The notes under the pieces are model-generated. The model was not told where the DNA came from, ran no database searches, and saw only the letters and a program-made list of their open reading frames with translations. 64,000 bases of DNA, from assembly GCF_006210265.1 (NCBI RefSeq), contig NZ_VCNC01000003.1, forward strand, positions 620,001-684,000, in the 5' to 3' direction. Positions 45,549-54,134 of the stretch are shown piece by piece (position 1 is the first letter of the stretch; each line of letters opens with the position of its first letter). Made by a program: the position numbers and the translations under genes. Source of the stretch: Desulfovibrio sp. UCD-KL4C. GTDB lineage: Bacteria > Desulfobacterota > Desulfovibrionia > Desulfovibrionales > Desulfovibrionaceae.

Positions 45549-47984
45549 TTAGAGGCTTTGCTCCATGGCTTTTTTGATGGTAGGAACGTATTTTGTGTCA
45601 ATTCCTTTTATGTGTTCAGTGAGCCAATGTTTAAGAAAAGTCATGAGTTCGGAGCTTATGGCTATTTTGTTGCTTTTGAAATCGTTTTCGAATTTTATAA
45701 CCTGAGCAACAAGGTCAACATGAATTTCTTTATGTTGCGCGATATCCTCGTAGCCGTGTTTTTCCAACATGTCTTCTTCAAATTCAAAGTGGTTGACTGT
45801 GTATTCCCTTAATTCTTTAAAAATTTCCGCAAGAACATTATTCCCTTTGCTTTGGCTCATTGCTCCATTCAGGAGGTTTATTAATTTTACCAACTGTTTG
45901 TGCTGGCTGTCGATCTCATCAATTCCAAGTAAAAGTGAATCGTTCCACTTGATGAGATCTTTGTATTCTTTTAATTCAACTTTTTTTTCTTGTGAAGAAG
46001 GAACGTTAATAACTGGTTTTACTTGTGAAACTGGCGGCATCGGTTTGCGTTTTGGCGAAGCCTTCCGCCATGTATTCGTTTCGATTGGCAGTGTTTTGGA
46101 GACAAGCTCAATAGGTTCGTGATTGATTGAAATTTCATTAATGCTATCTGTATTATTTTCATCTAACTCAAAAAAGTCCATGCTCTGTTGTAATGTGTTG
46201 ACCTGAGTGAATAACGATTCCGACATAGACGAGAGGCTTTTAGCTGTAGAAATATTCTCTTGCACTACAGAACTTAACTGCCGTATCGCGCTGTTAATTT
46301 CTTCTGTTTCTCCTCTTTGTTCCACCGAGGCCGCAGCAATTTTTTGTATCAATTCTGAGTTTACCTTGATCTCCGGTACCAGTTTTTCCAGCCGTTGTCC
46401 GGCCTGAGTTACCACTTGAACCGTGGATTTTGCCAGGGTGTTAATTTCGGAGGCGGCTACTCCGCTTAGTTCTGCCAGTTTACGAACCTCTGCCGCAACC
46501 ACCGCAAATCCTTTACCCATTTCGCCTGCTCGTGCGGCTTCAATTGCTGCATTAAGGGCAAGTAAGTTAGTCTGTCGCGCGATTTCTTCGACTACCGTGA
46601 TTTTCTCCGCAATGGTTTTCATGGAATCCATGGCTTTTGCCATTGCCCCGCCACTTATTTCTGCGTCTTCGGAAAGGCGTAATGAACCTTCTTCAGCCTG
46701 ACTTGCGTCCTTTGTATTCTGCTGAATTGATACAGTCATTTGTTCCATGGATGATGAAACGTTTTCTAGGCCGTTGGCTTGAGCAGAAAAAGCGTGATTT
46801 AGCATCTTTGATGCGTGATCCATGTCTTTGCCGTTATAAGTCAAATTGTTAACTATACTTTTAATCTTGCATAAGATTCCTCCAACTTCCATTGAAATAG
46901 AGTTGAGATAATCCTCTAGGATACCAATTTCATTGTTCCTTTTGAGGTTTAGTCTTTCTGTAAATTTACCACCGGCTATACCTCTGGAAAAATCAATGGC
47001 TTTGTTCATCGGAGAGGTCACGGTGCTCTTTACGGAAAAAAATACGCTGGCTATGATAGTTAGGAGCGCACAGAATATTATGATTATGAATAATGTTGCT
47101 GTCGTCATAGCCATATTCAGGCTAACTAAGGCGGCATCACTGTGTTCCGCTATGACATTAATTCCTATTTGGTTGTCGTTAATATCGCTCAACGATTTTG
47201 ATGTAATGAAATATCCGTTTTGTATTCCGTATGTTTTTTCAAGCAGGGGGTGCAGATCAATTTTGCTGAAATAATTAGAAATATTTTTGGAAAACCATTC
47301 GTCATTTGCAGAGTAGTATTGGCCGATTTTGATGTTCTTACTAATCTTTGCAATGTTATTTGATATTTTAGGTGTGATAAGTAGCATGTACAAACAGTTT
47401 TCATCTTCAAAATCTCTGGAAATATTTCCTAATCCTTGAATGAATTGTAGATATCCAACATGGGTACCGTGATAGTTTAAAAGTGCGGTTCCTCTTAGAG
47501 TTACACCGTCTTTGTCCACTACAAATCCAGCTACAGCTTTGCTTGATTTTCTGACTTTCATAAGTGTTGGCTTTATTTCTTCTGGGATTTCACCTAATTC
47601 TTTGTTGGACCAGCTTTTGAAAAAAATCTTTCCTTCGGAGTCAAGTATTTGAATTTTTATATCATGAAAGTTTGATACAGTTTTGAATGATTTGACAATA
47701 TTATCAATTAGCCTCGCCAGTTCTGAACGATTCTGGGTTGCAAGCAGTTTTGGAATTTCTCCGGAGTTTGCTAGAGAAAGAGTATTGGTGATGGCAATTT
47801 TTTTTTCTTTATCGATACGTTGATCAAGAATTCTCACTAATTCCTGCGATTTTTTTTGCATCACGTTTGCTGTGATCTTTTTGTTCTCGTATTGATAGGC
47901 TGCAAAGCAAACTATGATTATAGCTCCTGCAATCAGCAGTAAGCGCTTCAGAAGCAAACCATTCAGAGTTTTTTTCTTCATCAT
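45549..47984 (-). CDS. Methyl-accepting chemotaxis protein with C-terminal hemerythrin domain (DcrH-like)
   Basis: 811 aa. N-terminal helix at about 13-30, a periplasmic sensor region to about 285, a second helix at about 285-312 and HAMP at about 315-370. The methyl-accepting signalling hairpin has '[20 protein letters not shown]' and '[19 protein letters not shown]'. A C-terminal bacteriohemerythrin domain (about 680-805) retains its di-iron ligands: '[10 protein letters not shown]', 'HFEFEEDML', 'AQHKEIH' and '[16 protein letters not shown]'. Such receptors bind O2 at the di-iron site and steer anaerobes away from oxygen (DcrH in Desulfovibrio). Start at 47984 with AAAGGA six bases upstream. 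Flanked on both sides by near-identical terminators. Confidence 0.95.
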   Translation of the reverse strand: MMKKKTLNGLLLKRLLLIAGAIIIVCFAAYQYENKKITANVMQKKSQELVRILDQRIDKEKKIAITNTLSLANSGEIPKLLATQNRSELARLIDNIVKSFKTVSNFHDIKIQILDSEGKIFFKSWSNKELGEIPEEIKPTLMKVRKSSKAVAGFVVDKDGVTLRGTALLNYHGTHVGYLQFIQGLGNISRDFEDENCLYMLLITPKISNNIAKISKNIKIGQYYSANDEWFSKNISNYFSKIDLHPLLEKTYGIQNGYFITSKSLSDINDNQIGINVIAEHSDAALVSLNMAMTTATLFIIIIFCALLTIIASVFFSVKSTVTSPMNKAIDFSRGIAGGKFTERLNLKRNNEIGILEDYLNSISMEVGGILCKIKSIVNNLTYNGKDMDHASKMLNHAFSAQANGLENVSSSMEQMTVSIQQNTKDASQAEEGSLRLSEDAEISGGAMAKAMDSMKTIAEKITVVEEIARQTNLLALNAAIEAARAGEMGKGFAVVAAEVRKLAELSGVAASEINTLAKSTVQVVTQAGQRLEKLVPEIKVNSELIQKIAAASVEQRGETEEINSAIRQLSSVVQENISTAKSLSSMSESLFTQVNTLQQSMDFFELDENNTDSINEISINHEPIELVSKTLPIETNTWRKASPKRKPMPPVSQVKPVINVPSSQEKKVELKEYKDLIKWNDSLLLGIDEIDSQHKQLVKLINLLNGAMSQSKGNNVLAEIFKELREYTVNHFEFEEDMLEKHGYEDIAQHKEIHVDLVAQVIKFENDFKSNKIAISSELMTFLKHWLTEHIKGIDTKYVPTIKKAMEQSL

Positions 47985-48189
47985 GTTTCATCCTTTCTGC
48001 ATCCGTTGATTGAGAGGTAAAGTCACACTTTATATTATATACACCATATAACGTAAGTAGGTAAATATAGTTAATAATACATATTACATAAATAAGTTCA
48101 AGCATGCTGAATTTTAATCTTGAAAGGTAAGTGCGTAGTGATTTGACTTTCTTAAAGCTGGATTGTTCTGGAACTTACTGATTTAGCAT

Positions 48190-48229
48190 AAAAAAAGGGC
48201 TACAGTCTTACCTGTAAACCCTTTGAAGT
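48190..48229 (-). terminator. Terminator of the gtr operon (repeat copy 2)
   Basis: Minus strand: AAAGGGTTTACAG, loop, CTGTAGCCCTTTTTTT, 17 bp past the gtrA stop. It shares the 18-mer CTGTAAACCCTTTGAAGT (plus strand, 48212-48229) exactly with 45525-45542 and is similar over about 40 bp. Confidence 0.8.
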
Positions 48230-48246
48230 TATTTGTTTTAGTACGC

Positions 48247-48636
48247 CTACATATCTTTTTTAAAAGTAAAAAATCGATTAATCGTGTACTGCGCAGCGAC
48301 GACAATGCATAGTGCTGCACCTTTAGCAATAATAGAGTTTAGATGAAAGTATTCCACCAGTGTAAGCATGATAAAGTTTGATGCAATGATACCACATAAT
48401 CCTATAGTAAAAAATATAAAACAACGTTTAAAGAAGTTGTTATTAACCTTGAAATTGAATTTATAGTTAAAAATAAAATTATTTAATATTCCGATGCAAG
48501 AGCTTGCTGTGTTGGCAATTATATAGTGTTCATTAAGAATAGAGTTTAGTATATAAAAAGATCCGAAATCGACCACTGCTCCCCATATACCAATCACAAT
48601 ATATAGAACTAAATGTCTGTCTATAATGTTTTGCAT
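48247..48636 (-). CDS. gtrA: GtrA-family membrane protein (lipid-linked sugar flippase)
   Basis: 129 aa with four transmembrane helices. GtrA signature elements include 'VIGIWGAVVDFGSFYIL', 'GILNNFIFNYKFNFK' and the end 'AAQYTINRFFTFKK'. GtrA proteins are thought to flip undecaprenyl-phosphate-glucose to the periplasm. Last gene of a three-gene gtr operon, 8 bp after the glucosyltransferase gene. In most phage gtr operons gtrA comes first, so the order here is reversed. Confidence 0.9.
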   Translation of the reverse strand: MQNIIDRHLVLYIVIGIWGAVVDFGSFYILNSILNEHYIIANTASSCIGILNNFIFNYKFNFKVNNNFFKRCFIFFTIGLCGIIASNFIMLTLVEYFHLNSIIAKGAALCIVVAAQYTINRFFTFKKDM

Positions 48637-48644
48637 GTTGTATG

Positions 48645-50144
48645 TTATTTAAATATCAGCAATAAATCTGAGTTGTACTTGTAAAGGTTATAGTAATAGC
48701 TACTATTGATAATAGGCAGTGTTGCTGTATCTATTTTTGTTTTAAGTGGTTTCAGGTCAATATCCTGATAATTCTCTTTAGCCAGAGCGCATCCTAAGTA
48801 GGGTAGGCGGTACTTAAATCCCCAAGGGGTATTAGTGTCTAACTCACTCACCATCGGGAAAATTTTAATAATACGCTTGAAATAATTTGAACGCGGAAGG
48901 TGACCAGAGTAATAAAGCCTAGTCCTGTTATCCGGTAGGGTGTCATTGATTTCCGAGACGATGGAAGAGATAGTCGGCTGTTGAAAGTCGTATTCTATTT
49001 TAACAAGATTTCCGGCTATGTAACTGAATCCATACGCTGACAGCATTACAGGAACAATGAGCCAGCATAATATCTTTTTATTTTTAATAGCCCAGCTTGG
49101 AACAAGCAGTAGGAAAGCTGTTAAGCCGCTGAAAGATGTTAAAACCTGTAACATTATTCTAGAAGATCCTTTTAAAAATGCCATATGCACAAAAGAAAAA
49201 GCAAATATGATTAGCGGTGCAAGTACAATAAGCAGCAGAGCTGTTTTACTGGATGTGCTTATATTTGCTGCTGTGATATTTTTCTTATATAAATTAACAA
49301 CAAACAGAATACTTATGATTAACAACACTGCCAAAATGATTGTCTGTTGCTGGCTTAATGAATCAAATATTGCTGAAATCATTCTCTGACAGTTATCAAA
49401 AAAGGCACTTATACTGTCATCTGAAAAATTAAGCGTTTTTGCATTAACGGCGCGGCGTGCAATGTTGGCTATAAAGAATAATTTTAAAAAAAGTTTGTAA
49501 GCAGTAAAAGCCACTACGAGTTGAATTACGCGGCTTAGAAGTGTCTTGAAAATACCGTTAAATTGGTTTTTATATACACTGTGCACAAGTTCTATCACAG
49601 CTAAAGACATAAAGAAGCCAAGTGAAGCTTGATATGAATTCATGCTTAAAAATATGCAGAGGATACATTTGGCGTAATAAGAAATTTTCTTTTTACTGCT
49701 TTCTGAAGCGGCGAGAGTAAAAGGTATTATGAGTAATACTAAGCTTAAGGACAGACCTATGCTATCCAACTGATAGACAAAAAGTCGGACTAAATAAGGA
49801 TTAAAGACAAATCCCATAGCGATAATTGCTGAAATATATGGACTGTCTACGTCAATGAACAATCTTTTAATCATAAATCCGCCGAAGGTGAAAATCGGAA
49901 CGGACATGATAAGCGGTAGCGGAGCAGGATCGAAAATTGATGTTGAATGCACCAGAAAACGGACTATTATTGACGGAAGCAAGCGACCGTCATCATCCCA
50001 TGAATTGCCTTTTAAGATTCTAGAAAAATCATCATTGTAAGGACAGTTTGCTATAAGCATCGGCAGAACATACAGCAATATAAGTCCGGCGAAGAGTAGA
50101 ATGAAAATTTTATCTTCTTTAGTCAGTTTAAAATCTTGTATCAT
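48645..50144 (-). CDS. GtrII-like membrane glucosyltransferase
   Basis: 499 aa, about ten membrane helices. The first periplasmic loop has 'NCPYNDDFSRILKGN' and 'WDDDGRLLPSIIVRFL', where the acidic Asp-Asp pairs match the catalytic loop of GtrII-type O-antigen glucosyltransferases and related GT-C enzymes. The C-terminal periplasmic domain is variable, as expected for an acceptor-specific serotype gene. It would add glucose to O-antigen or another surface polymer in the periplasm. Flanked by gtrB and gtrA. Very AT-rich compared with the neighbouring host genes. Confidence 0.85.
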   Translation of the reverse strand: MIQDFKLTKEDKIFILLFAGLILLYVLPMLIANCPYNDDFSRILKGNSWDDDGRLLPSIIVRFLVHSTSIFDPAPLPLIMSVPIFTFGGFMIKRLFIDVDSPYISAIIAMGFVFNPYLVRLFVYQLDSIGLSLSLVLLIIPFTLAASESSKKKISYYAKCILCIFLSMNSYQASLGFFMSLAVIELVHSVYKNQFNGIFKTLLSRVIQLVVAFTAYKLFLKLFFIANIARRAVNAKTLNFSDDSISAFFDNCQRMISAIFDSLSQQQTIILAVLLIISILFVVNLYKKNITAANISTSSKTALLLIVLAPLIIFAFSFVHMAFLKGSSRIMLQVLTSFSGLTAFLLLVPSWAIKNKKILCWLIVPVMLSAYGFSYIAGNLVKIEYDFQQPTISSIVSEINDTLPDNRTRLYYSGHLPRSNYFKRIIKIFPMVSELDTNTPWGFKYRLPYLGCALAKENYQDIDLKPLKTKIDTATLPIINSSYYYNLYKYNSDLLLIFK

Positions 50145-50159
50145 TTTTCTAAAATTACC

Positions 50160-51092
50160 TTATAAAATTTTACGTATAATAAAAACAGGTCTGTTTTTTG
50201 ATTCCATATAGGTGCGTCCCAGATATTCTCCAAGAGTTCCTATTCCGATCAATTGAAGTCCGCCTAAGAATGTGACTGCGACCATAAGCGATGCGTAGCC
50301 GGGCACATCAATACCCATGAAAAGAACCTGTATTAATATCTTGAGTGTTAGAATAAAAGAGATCCCTGCAACCAGCACACCTAAATAAGTCCAAATGCGT
50401 AAAGGGACCGTTCCGAAGCTGGTTAAACCTTCCAGCGCAAAATTCCATAATTTCCAGCCGTTAAATTTAGATTCTCCGGCAGCTCTTTCTTCACGTACAT
50501 ATTCAATCTGGGTACTTTTAAAGCCCACCCAAGCAAACAGCCCTTTCATAAAACGTGTTGATTCCGGCAGGCTGTTCAGCGCATCCACAACTTGGCGGGA
50601 CATTAATCGGTAATCACCGACGTTGTCAGGCATCGGGGGTGACGATATTTTATTATGCAATTTGTAAAACCATTTTGCGCTGAAACGTTTTAAAAATGAG
50701 TCACTGTCTCTGTTACTGCGGTGCGCAAGAACAACATCAAAACCTTCGCGCCATTTAACCACCATCTCAGCAATAAGTTCAGGCGGGTCTTGCAGATCCA
50801 CATCAATAGGTATTGTGATGGCACCTTTTGCATGCTGCAAACCAGCGGTCAGAGCGGCTTCTTTGCCGAAGTTGCGGCTGAAATCAATAATTTTAATCTG
50901 CGGATAGGTTGATTTTAAGGTAATTAGGTTTTCTAGAGTGCGGTCTGTGCTACCGTCATTGATGAAAATATATTCGGCCTCTATATCAGGGATAGTTTTA
51001 AGTATTTCGGCAACACGTTTCATAAACATGCTCAAAACATGTTCTTCATTATATACAGGAACAATGATGGATAATAATTTGTTTTCTGCCAC
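50160..51092 (-). CDS. gtrB: GtrB-like polyprenyl-phosphate glucosyltransferase
   Basis: 310 aa. GT2-family catalytic domain with 'SIIVPVYNEEHVLSMF', 'YIFINDGSTDRTLENL', the D-x-D segment 'PIDVDLQDPPELIAEMV' and 'YRLMSRQVVDAL', then two C-terminal membrane helices (about 230-295). It transfers glucose from UDP-glucose to undecaprenyl phosphate on the cytoplasmic face, the first step of gtr glucosylation. First gene of the operon, 15 bp before the GtrII-like gene, and 177 bp from the tRNA attachment site. Confidence 0.93.
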   Translation of the reverse strand: MAENKLLSIIVPVYNEEHVLSMFMKRVAEILKTIPDIEAEYIFINDGSTDRTLENLITLKSTYPQIKIIDFSRNFGKEAALTAGLQHAKGAITIPIDVDLQDPPELIAEMVVKWREGFDVVLAHRSNRDSDSFLKRFSAKWFYKLHNKISSPPMPDNVGDYRLMSRQVVDALNSLPESTRFMKGLFAWVGFKSTQIEYVREERAAGESKFNGWKLWNFALEGLTSFGTVPLRIWTYLGVLVAGISFILTLKILIQVLFMGIDVPGYASLMVAVTFLGGLQLIGIGTLGEYLGRTYMESKNRPVFIIRKIL

Positions 51093-51220
51093 TTGTTACG
51101 GTCCTTGAGTGTATTGTGTTGCACATGTCTTTGGGATCGTGAAACTTTTATTGTGAATATATGGAGAAGTCAAGGATGTGGGGATGGAGGGATTTGGCGA
51201 TGTTTACCGCTTCGTATTAC

Positions 51221-51262
51221 CAAAAACAAAGGGCTTACGAAGTAAAATTCGTAAGCCCTTGA
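51221..51262 (-). terminator. Terminator of the former tRNA-Pro transcript
   Basis: Minus strand: AAGGGCTTACGAA/TTCGTAAGCCCTT perfect stem (51230-51260), followed by TGTTTTTG. It lies about 8 bp beyond the tRNA 3' end, so it is host sequence that originally terminated the tRNA. Confidence 0.85.
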
Positions 51263-51268
51263 AATATC

Positions 51269-51315
51269 TGGTCGGGATGGCGGGATTCGAACCCACGGTC
51301 TCTGCGTCCCGAACG
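51269..51315 (-). other. Prophage attachment site attL: 3' half of tRNA-Pro(CGG)
   Basis: On the minus strand the sequence runs from the anticodon loop TTCGGGA (51313-51307) through the 3' anticodon stem, variable loop, T arm with GGTTCGAATCC and acceptor CCATCCCGACCA. The expected 5' anticodon-stem half CTGCG is replaced by TCACG and no D arm follows, so the tRNA is cut at the anticodon. This is the product of integration into the tRNA 3' end. The complete tRNA should lie at the other prophage end, beyond 64 kb. Confidence 0.88.
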
Positions 51316-51354
51316 TGAATACTGGTTAATTAATTCAGTGTGTTATATGTTTAG

Positions 51355-51406
51355 TTTGTGCTTAAAAAGGGGAGTTTTTAACCCCTTGTGCTTAAGTTTG
51401 TGCTTA
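51355..51406 (+). promoter_or_regulatory. Three direct repeats next to attL: candidate integrase arm-type sites
   Basis: TTGTGCTTA occurs at 51356-51364, 51386-51394 and 51398-51406, all in the same orientation, two with an extra 5' T. They are 41-92 bp inside the attachment core and about 680 bp from the integrase start of transcription side. An AAGGGG/CCCCTT hairpin lies between copies one and two. Confidence 0.5.
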
Positions 51407-51538
51407 TGTTTTTGAGGCAAAAATATTCACTTTTACTCATCATATATGTATTGATTCAAAGAGAACAGGTGAAGTTGAAGAAATCAAAACCGCCATATCT
51501 GCTAACGCGACGAAAGCAAAATAAAAGAGAATATCTAT

Positions 51539-52048
51539 ATGTTGAGTTTAGACGGTGTTACAACTGCATGGAATGTTTTAGAGTGGAATCTTTCGTTTTC
51601 AATTGGTGACGTGGTAACGTTGGCTGTTGCTTTAGTCACAGCTTGGATTGCTTTACTTACTTGTAGAATTCAAGGAGAGCAAAAAAGTATTGTTGAGCAA
51701 CAGAACAAAATTATTGAACGTCAAGTTTCCATTGATGAAGCGAAATTTCAACGTGATAATAATAAATTTAAGTATTCTTTAGCTCTAACAATAACGAAGA
51801 TTACGACGGTTTTTCAACTTGACGAAGTTCCGAAAAAAGAATGGTTTAAAATTATTAATGATAACATCACAGTGATAGATGAATTTTTTAGCAGAGACGC
51901 CTATCTTTTTGTTACTGAATTACTTCGTTATAGATTAAAGCAAAGATTGAGCTTTGAAGAAGGAAAATCTAGACTTGATAGAGAGGAATCCATTAAAAGG
52001 ATTACAGAATGGTATTTAAAAATAGCTGGCGAACTGTATAAGGACTAG
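51539..52048 (+). CDS. Membrane-anchored coiled-coil protein between attL and int (moron candidate)
   Basis: 169 aa, no family recognised. One transmembrane helix at about 22-44 ('GDVVTLAVALVTAWIALLTC'), then a charged heptad-rich stretch to about 80 and a soluble helical domain with many Lys/Glu/Phe. It is transcribed opposite to the integrase, in the gap between the attachment core and int, a position often used by independently expressed lysogenic-conversion genes. It could act in superinfection exclusion or defence. The sequence itself shows no catalytic motif. Confidence 0.7.
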   Translation: MLSLDGVTTAWNVLEWNLSFSIGDVVTLAVALVTAWIALLTCRIQGEQKSIVEQQNKIIERQVSIDEAKFQRDNNKFKYSLALTITKITTVFQLDEVPKKEWFKIINDNITVIDEFFSRDAYLFVTELLRYRLKQRLSFEEGKSRLDREESIKRITEWYLKIAGELYKD

Positions 52049-52079
52049 CACCAATTAATTTAAAATATATATATTGGGT

Positions 52080-53117
52080 TTAATCTTCCCCATCCGTCAA
52101 TGACGGCAACGATTCAACCGCCGCGCGCTTGGCCCGTTGCAATACATGCTGGTAAACTTTCATAGTAGTTGACGGGTCCGTGTGGCCCATTGCATCGGCT
52201 ACACTTTTTATATCACTGCCCGCACTGAGTGCATAGGTGGCAAAATGATGCCGTAAATCGTAAGGGCGTAATCTGCGGGTGATTCCTGCCAGTTTTAAGG
52301 CGCGCGTCCATGCTGAACGGATATGATGCTTGATAGGTTTGCCGTGCCAGTGAATGACCGTTCTTGAAATATCTTCGTTATCTTCTTTAAACCATTGCTT
52401 CATCAACGGTAAAATATCAGCGCGGAGTGGTACTACTCTTTGAGCCAGTCCGCCTTTCTTCGCCGATTCTACAAACATTTCCGCGCGATCAAAGTCTATG
52501 TCTGCCCACGTGGTTTTGAATAATTCAGAGCGTCCCGGTCTAATGCCCGTTGCACAGCTAATGATAATTGCCCGTTTTACGTGTGGGAGGGCTACAGAGA
52601 AAAGTTTTTTAGCTTCCGCGGGGGTAGGTGGCTTAATAATATCTCTATCGTCCTTTAGACGGCGCACTACAGGCGCGGATTCTATCAGGTCCACAGATAC
52701 GGCATAGGCAAAGACAGAACGGAGAATATCCAGACCACGGTTAATGGATACGTTTTTATTTTCGCGTTCCCGGCAATCGTCAATAATCATTTCAACATCA
52801 TTCTTGGTAATCTGGCGGATAGCCTTTTCACCTATCAAAGGCAGAATAGCTTTATTGAGGCGGTAAAAGTCGCTCTTGATCGTAGATTCTTTAATTTCAC
52901 CCTTTCGGCTTTGGTAATAGGCTCTAACAACCCCGGCAAAAGTTTGATCTTGCGCTGTAGCTGGTTGCACAACTTTTTTATTATGCTTGCGGTTGTACTT
53001 ATACCGCGCTTGCCACAGTTCCGCGTCTTCTTTGGTTTCAAAGTAAGCGGTTTTTTCTTTCCCCGTGTCAACTTCGCGGTATTTTACAGCCCATTTCTTG
53101 CCGACTTTATACGCCAT
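52080..53117 (-). CDS. int: Tyrosine-recombinase integrase of the prophage
   Basis: 345 aa. N-terminal AP2-like arm-binding part ('WAVKYREVDTGKEKTAYFET'), SAM-like core-binding domain at about 60-155, and catalytic domain with Arg in 'CATGIRPGRSELFKTTW', 'YDLRHHFATYAL', 'AMGHTDPSTTMKVYQHV' (Tyr nucleophile). This is the P4/lambda-type integrase that would recombine at the tRNA-Pro site 0.8 kb away. It is the last gene of the leftward early operon. Its ATG overlaps the stop of the HTH gene (TAATG). Confidence 0.96.
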   Translation of the reverse strand: MAYKVGKKWAVKYREVDTGKEKTAYFETKEDAELWQARYKYNRKHNKKVVQPATAQDQTFAGVVRAYYQSRKGEIKESTIKSDFYRLNKAILPLIGEKAIRQITKNDVEMIIDDCRERENKNVSINRGLDILRSVFAYAVSVDLIESAPVVRRLKDDRDIIKPPTPAEAKKLFSVALPHVKRAIIISCATGIRPGRSELFKTTWADIDFDRAEMFVESAKKGGLAQRVVPLRADILPLMKQWFKEDNEDISRTVIHWHGKPIKHHIRSAWTRALKLAGITRRLRPYDLRHHFATYALSAGSDIKSVADAMGHTDPSTTMKVYQHVLQRAKRAAVESLPSLTDGED

Positions 53118-53362
53118 TATAAGCCCATTTCTTCCAAGCTAACAGACGTTGTATTGCGTTGTTTGCGGGTTAATTTATGCTGTTCCGGTTGTGCCATAAA
53201 AGCATCAAGGTCGGATGCCGCATATTGCTTTTTCTCCGGTCCGGCATTGCGTGGGATAAGGAATTGCTTTTTAAGCTTTGCAAATGCAGTCCGAGACATA
53301 CCGCAATAGCTGGCGGCATCTTCGTCTTTGCCAAAAAAGGGGCCACGTAACGCATTACTCAT
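53117..53362 (-). CDS. Small HTH protein, probable excisionase/regulator
   Basis: About 81 aa from ATG 53362, the Met of 'MSNALRGPFF', which is preferred to an upstream Met at 53377. Winged-HTH/AlpA-like order: 'DEDAASYCGMSRTAFAKLKK' forms the helix-turn-helix, then 'KKQYAASDLDAFM'. Basic C-terminus. The overlap with int (TAATG) and the size fit an excisionase that sets the direction of integrase action. This is inferred from position and fold, not demonstrated. Confidence 0.75.
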   Translation of the reverse strand: MSNALRGPFFGKDEDAASYCGMSRTAFAKLKKQFLIPRNAGPEKKQYAASDLDAFMAQPEQHKLTRKQRNTTSVSLEEMGL

Positions 53363-53804
53363 TTTTTTGAACCTCAAAGTTGGTCATGAAAATTCCAAGT
53401 CGTCCTTTAAGTGGCTGAAATGGAACGGGTGAAGCACAGGTAAAGACCCAATGGTTTTGATTTGGTCGTCCCCACCGAGCACTTCTTATATAACTGCAAC
53501 CCGCAAGGGTAGCGCGCCCAACAATACCGCCGCAGTTGAAAACATGTTCATTGCCTATCAGTCTATTTTTGAATTCAATAACATCCCCGCCAACGTATGA
53601 GACGAGGCATTCTGCCGCGTCTATAATGCTGTTGCCGCCGCACATTGCGTCTCGGTCAACCAGCTTTCCCGCGTGGAAAAGGAATTCTTCTTTGTAATAT
53701 TTGGGGTTGGCGCACCAAGATCGGTTTTCTATCGGTTTAATGCCGAGGGCGAGAAGTCCCGCCCACGGCTGGCGGATTGAGAGGGTGGGGTAGAGTTTAG
53801 GCAT
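53355..53804 (-). CDS. ASCH-domain protein
   Basis: 149 aa. 'LSIRQPWAGLLALGIKPIENRSW' holds the ASCH signature G-x-K-x-x-E-x-R, and 'GGIVGRATLAGCSY' forms the beta-barrel strand. ASCH domains are PUA-like folds that bind RNA or hydrolyse modified nucleosides such as N4-acetylcytidine. In a phage early operon a role in RNA handling or counter-defence is conceivable. It overlaps the HTH gene by a few bases. Confidence 0.85.
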   Translation of the reverse strand: MPKLYPTLSIRQPWAGLLALGIKPIENRSWCANPKYYKEEFLFHAGKLVDRDAMCGGNSIIDAAECLVSYVGGDVIEFKNRLIGNEHVFNCGGIVGRATLAGCSYIRSARWGRPNQNHWVFTCASPVPFQPLKGRLGIFMTNFEVQKNE

Positions 53805-53807
53805 AGT

Positions 53808-54134
53808 TTAGCCCGCTGTCAGTTCAAGGTTAAACAGCCCAACTGAACCCATAATCATTATAGGCTCTATGTTGTCGCTGGTCTGATGGTCTGTATGGTA
53901 ATTGTCGATTGTATACATTGCGGCTATTACACGGTCTGCACAGGTCATATACATTTTTTTACGTATGCATCCTGCGGCACTTTTATTGTTTTCAGCTCTT
54001 ACAATTGCGGTGGCTTCCAGCATTTCAGCAAGGGAGCATTTTGGCAATTTTGGGACTTCACCTTCAGAGTGCATAGCACAAGCTACAAGTTTATCGCTGA
54101 TCTCTTTTGCGCGATTAAAAAGCATTTTAGGCAT
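53808..54134 (-). CDS. Hypothetical phage early protein
   Basis: 108 aa. Begins 'MPKMLFNRAKEISDKLVACA' and contains 'LPKCSLAEMLEATAIVRAENN'. Mostly helical, four cysteines without a zinc-finger spacing, no membrane segment. No family recognised. AGAGG precedes the ATG. The start overlaps the upstream membrane-protein gene and the stop is 3 bp before the ASCH gene, so it is clearly part of the leftward operon. Confidence 0.7.
   Translation of the reverse strand: MPKMLFNRAKEISDKLVACAMHSEGEVPKLPKCSLAEMLEATAIVRAENNKSAAGCIRKKMYMTCADRVIAAMYTIDNYHTDHQTSDNIEPIMIMGSVGLFNLELTAG

Noticed and set aside
47824-48105. 93-codon ORF overlapping the start of the chemoreceptor gene
   Set aside because: Same strand, other frame. 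Overlaps the signal-anchor region of the MCP and has no motif.
51269-51345. Complete tRNA-Pro gene
   Set aside because: No D arm or acceptor 5' strand, and the 5' anticodon stem does not pair (TCACG instead of CTGCG). Only the 3' half is present.
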